Positions 5,971 to 7,672 of a stretch of 7,672 nucleotides of DNA are shown here, piece by piece. The position numbers were made by a program, and so were the translations under genes. The stretch spans positions 1-7,672 of the forward strand of contig JAIOPF010000256.1 in NCBI GenBank assembly GCA_021414045.1, given 5' to 3'. Source of the DNA: Deltaproteobacteria bacterium. Its GTDB lineage: Bacteria > UBA10199 > DSSB01. Every line of letters begins with the position of its first letter. The first letter of the stretch is position 1. The notes below the pieces were generated by a model, which was given only the letters and a program-made list of their open reading frames with translations, did no database searches and was not told the origin of the DNA.

Positions 5971-7110
5971 CTAGGGCTTGGCCTCCGACTCCGCGGTCGG
6001 AAGGATGTGCTCGTTGAGAAAATCGTAGAAATCTTGCACTTCGAAGCGCCCTCCCGCGAGGCGCCGAAAGGTCGCCTCGGACTTGGCGTCGGCGGTCAGG
6101 AGTTTCCCTATCCCGCGCGAGGCCACTTCCTCGACCGTGCGCAGCGCGATTTTCTCGGCGAATTCGGGAAAAACGAGGTCGTAGCTTCCTTCCATCCCGG
6201 AGCTCAAGGTGTCTTTTCCCGCCCAGGAAAGCTCGAGCGGCGCGAAGCCTGTCATCTCTTCCAGCAGCTGCCTGGGCAATTCGTCCAAGCCCAAATGGCG
6301 TCCGAGGAAGGAAGGATCGTGGTAAGCGAGGCGAACCTTGATCTTGCCGCTGCTGCGATAGTTGGAGTGCCGCAGATAGGGAGCGAGGAACTCCATGAGG
6401 TGCAGCGATTTTTTTTGCAGCGGAAACTCCAGGGCCTCGTATTTGTTCTTGAAGGCGTTGCAACATTCCGGACCGTCGGTCACCACGAGGCGATAATCCT
6501 TCAAGGAATAATACTGAACTTCGGCGACTTCCTGGAATTCCTGGCGGAAACCCAAATCGTCGAGCGGCGCTCCGCAACATTGAATGGGAGTCTCCACCGA
6601 GGTGACGCCTTCCACCCCGAGCTTTTCAAAGAGCTCGAAATATGCCGCCAAGCGCTCCGGAAAATAATGCAGGGTATGGCAAGAGGGAACGAAGAGGATC
6701 TCGGGCTTTTTCTTCGCGCCGTACTCCGGCCAAAAGGGCCGAGCCCGCTCGAAGAGGTCGAGCCCGTAAGGGTTGTTGGCCGCGACGAAGCGCTCTTCGA
6801 GGGTATAGACGGGGGCCGGCGCCGCGTAATTTTCGACGGCCGTGCGCCGCAGCTCAGCCAACGCCGAGGGAACGTCGTTGCCGTGCTCGCAGTATTGCTG
6901 GCAATGCAGGCAATTGGTGCACTGGTAGGCGGCGACGACCATGGCTTCGCTCAAGGAAACCGTCTTGTCGGCGACCCAACGCGCGATCTCCATCTTGCCC
7001 CAGGGCGTGTAGGTCTCGCTGGACGTGGCCTCGGCCGTGGGGCAACTGAAGCGGCACATCTTGGGGCAGTAGGTGCAGTAATCCATCATTTTTTTGAGGT
7101 CGCTCCTCAT
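5971..7110 (-). CDS. GlcF/HdrD-like iron-sulfur oxidoreductase subunit with degenerate second CCG domain
   Basis: The 379-residue cytoplasmic protein probably carries electrons from the FAD subunit encoded just upstream. It has two N-terminal four-cysteine cluster motifs: Cys12, 15, 19, 23 (C-x2-C-x3-C-x3-C-P) and Cys64, 67, 70, 74 (C-x2-C-x2-C-x3-C). One CCG-type half follows: Cys144 (P-S-C-H), Cys178-179 in Q-C-C-G, and Cys216-217 in P-E-C-C-N. A second CCG-like region begins at Y-H-D-P-S-F-L-G-R-H (263-272), but the cysteines expected there are replaced: Ser267, S-S-G at 303-305, and T-A-D-A-K-S at 339-344. The chosen start has AAGGAGG (7115-7121) 4 bases upstream and an ATGA overlap with the preceding FAD gene. 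A longer frame reaching 7431 is rejected because it overlaps that gene. It resembles GlcF and heterodisulfide-reductase-type subunits; the exact complex and substrate are unknown. Confidence 0.85.
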   Translation of the reverse strand: MRSDLKKMMDYCTYCPKMCRFSCPTAEATSSETYTPWGKMEIARWVADKTVSLSEAMVVAAYQCTNCLHCQQYCEHGNDVPSALAELRRTAVENYAAPAPVYTLEERFVAANNPYGLDLFERARPFWPEYGAKKKPEILFVPSCHTLHYFPERLAAYFELFEKLGVEGVTSVETPIQCCGAPLDDLGFRQEFQEVAEVQYYSLKDYRLVVTDGPECCNAFKNKYEALEFPLQKKSLHLMEFLAPYLRHSNYRSSGKIKVRLAYHDPSFLGRHLGLDELPRQLLEEMTGFAPLELSWAGKDTLSSGMEGSYDLVFPEFAEKIALRTVEEVASRGIGKLLTADAKSEATFRRLAGGRFEVQDFYDFLNEHILPTAESEAKP

Positions 7111-7672
7111 GCGCCCTCCTTCAGGAAGGCCACCAAGGCGCGATGGCTCTCGGACAGACCCTGCTGCCTTCGCTCGCCTTCCCGCGCATGAGCATCGAGG
7201 GCGGCTTGGTGCAATATCGCGGCGAGATCCTCTTCGTCGCGCCCTTCGCGGTATTCCAGGAGCCGCCCCTGCTTGCCAGTGGCCAAGTCCTCCAGAGCGG
7301 CGCCGAAGGCCAGCATCCAGGCCTCTCCGCCCCACCAAGAAAAAGCGAAGACATGATCGAGGAGAGAAATGCCCTGCATGAGATGCATCGCCTTTTCGGT
7401 GGGAATTCTCTCCGCCAAGGACAAGTTCCACCGCAACCGCGCCAAGGATCTCTCAAAAGTCTCGAGGTCGCGCTCGCGTGAAAAAATGTAGGCGCGGGTT
7501 TCCCGATGCGAGGGCTTCGGGAAAATCCTTAATGTCGCCTGGATGGGAATCCCGAGCCAATCCCCCGCGCCGATCGCCATCTTCTTGAAGCCGGGACCAG
7601 CCGCGGAACGTGGCGTGCGAACGTTAAAAAACACCTCTCCCGAGGCCTGGGCCATCTTCACTTGGAGACAGA
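7107..7672 (-). CDS. FAD-linked oxidase subunit (GlcD/GlcE-like), C-terminal part (5' end outside window)
   Basis: The frame is open to the right edge; 187 residues are visible. Visible residues 21-53 read as the end of a PCMH-type FAD-binding domain: R-S-A-A-G-P-G-F-K-K-M-A-I-G-A-G-D-W-L-G-I, then Q-A-T-L-R-I-F-P-K-P. This corresponds to the family's S-A-x-G-x-D-x-x-x-L-x-x-G-S-E-G-T-L-G-I segment followed by E-A-T-L-R. About 134 residues follow, with W-W-G-G-E-A-W in the middle, and no cysteine-rich region. This short C-terminal domain suits GlcE better than GlcD. The GTG at 7661 is inside the FAD domain and is not the real start. The stop TGA overlaps the ATG of the Fe-S gene by 4 bases, so the two are translationally coupled and probably form one oxidase. 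The family call is moderately firm; the subunit type and substrate are inferred. Confidence 0.72.
   Translation of the reverse strand, partial: CLQVKMAQASGEVFFNVRTPRSAAGPGFKKMAIGAGDWLGIPIQATLRIFPKPSHRETRAYIFSRERDLETFERSLARLRWNLSLAERIPTEKAMHLMQGISLLDHVFAFSWWGGEAWMLAFGAALEDLATGKQGRLLEYREGRDEEDLAAILHQAALDAHAREGERRQQGLSESHRALVAFLKEGA

Noticed and set aside
5158..7191. A 677-codon open frame on the plus strand running antisense to the lipid kinase and Fe-S genes
   Set aside because: It lies codon-on-codon opposite two genuine genes that are in the same frame. It stays open simply because those genes avoid TTA, CTA and TCA codons. Its translation shows no recognisable domain and spans two unrelated genes.
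7111..7431. N-terminal extension of the Fe-S protein by 107 residues
   Set aside because: It overlaps the FAD-oxidase gene in another frame, is Arg/Gly-rich without motifs, and the ATG at 7110 has AAGGAGG at proper spacing plus an ATGA junction.

Overview
The window looks like an ordinary housekeeping stretch of a moderately GC-rich Gram-negative chromosome. The gene set and order (gap-pgk-tpiA-secG followed by a tRNA-Leu, with lgt nearby) and the protein character fit a deltaproteobacterium in the broad sense (Myxococcota, Desulfobacterota, Bdellovibrionota or a related uncultured lineage). This placement is an inference from gene order and protein style, not from any search. I see no phage, transposon, CRISPR array, toxin-antitoxin pair or other clearly new system.

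Layout. Bases 1-1076 carry two plus-strand genes: the 3' part of lgt (lipoprotein diacylglyceryl transferase) and a CPBP/CAAX-type intramembrane protease. Everything from 1073 to the right edge is on the minus strand. Read in the direction of transcription, from right to left, it holds: the C-terminal part of an FAD-linked oxidase (7107-7672); a GlcF-like iron-sulfur protein joined to it by an ATGA overlap (5971-7110); a diacylglycerol/lipid kinase (4984-5943); a sigma70-like promoter; the glycolytic genes gap (3903-4904), pgk (2696-3892) and tpiA (1923-2699); secG (1533-1922); tRNA-Leu(GAG) (1383-1466) with a strong intrinsic terminator behind it; and a 62-residue helical protein of unknown function (1073-1261), whose TAG stop overlaps the protease's TAG stop in a shared CTAG.

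How the genes work together. gap, pgk and tpiA form one tightly packed glycolysis/gluconeogenesis unit converting triose phosphates to 3-phosphoglycerate. secG, a SecYEG translocon subunit, directly abuts tpiA, and the tRNA is probably co-transcribed with it. The FAD oxidase and Fe-S protein look like two subunits of a glycolate/lactate-type oxidase that passes electrons from a 2-hydroxyacid-like substrate to the respiratory chain; the substrate cannot be read from the sequence. The lipid kinase and lgt act on membrane lipids and lipoproteins.

The points most worth a second look are the Fe-S protein, whose second CCG domain has lost all its expected cysteines and whose first cluster motif has unusual spacing; the small 62-residue gene; and the hairpin between secG and the tRNA.
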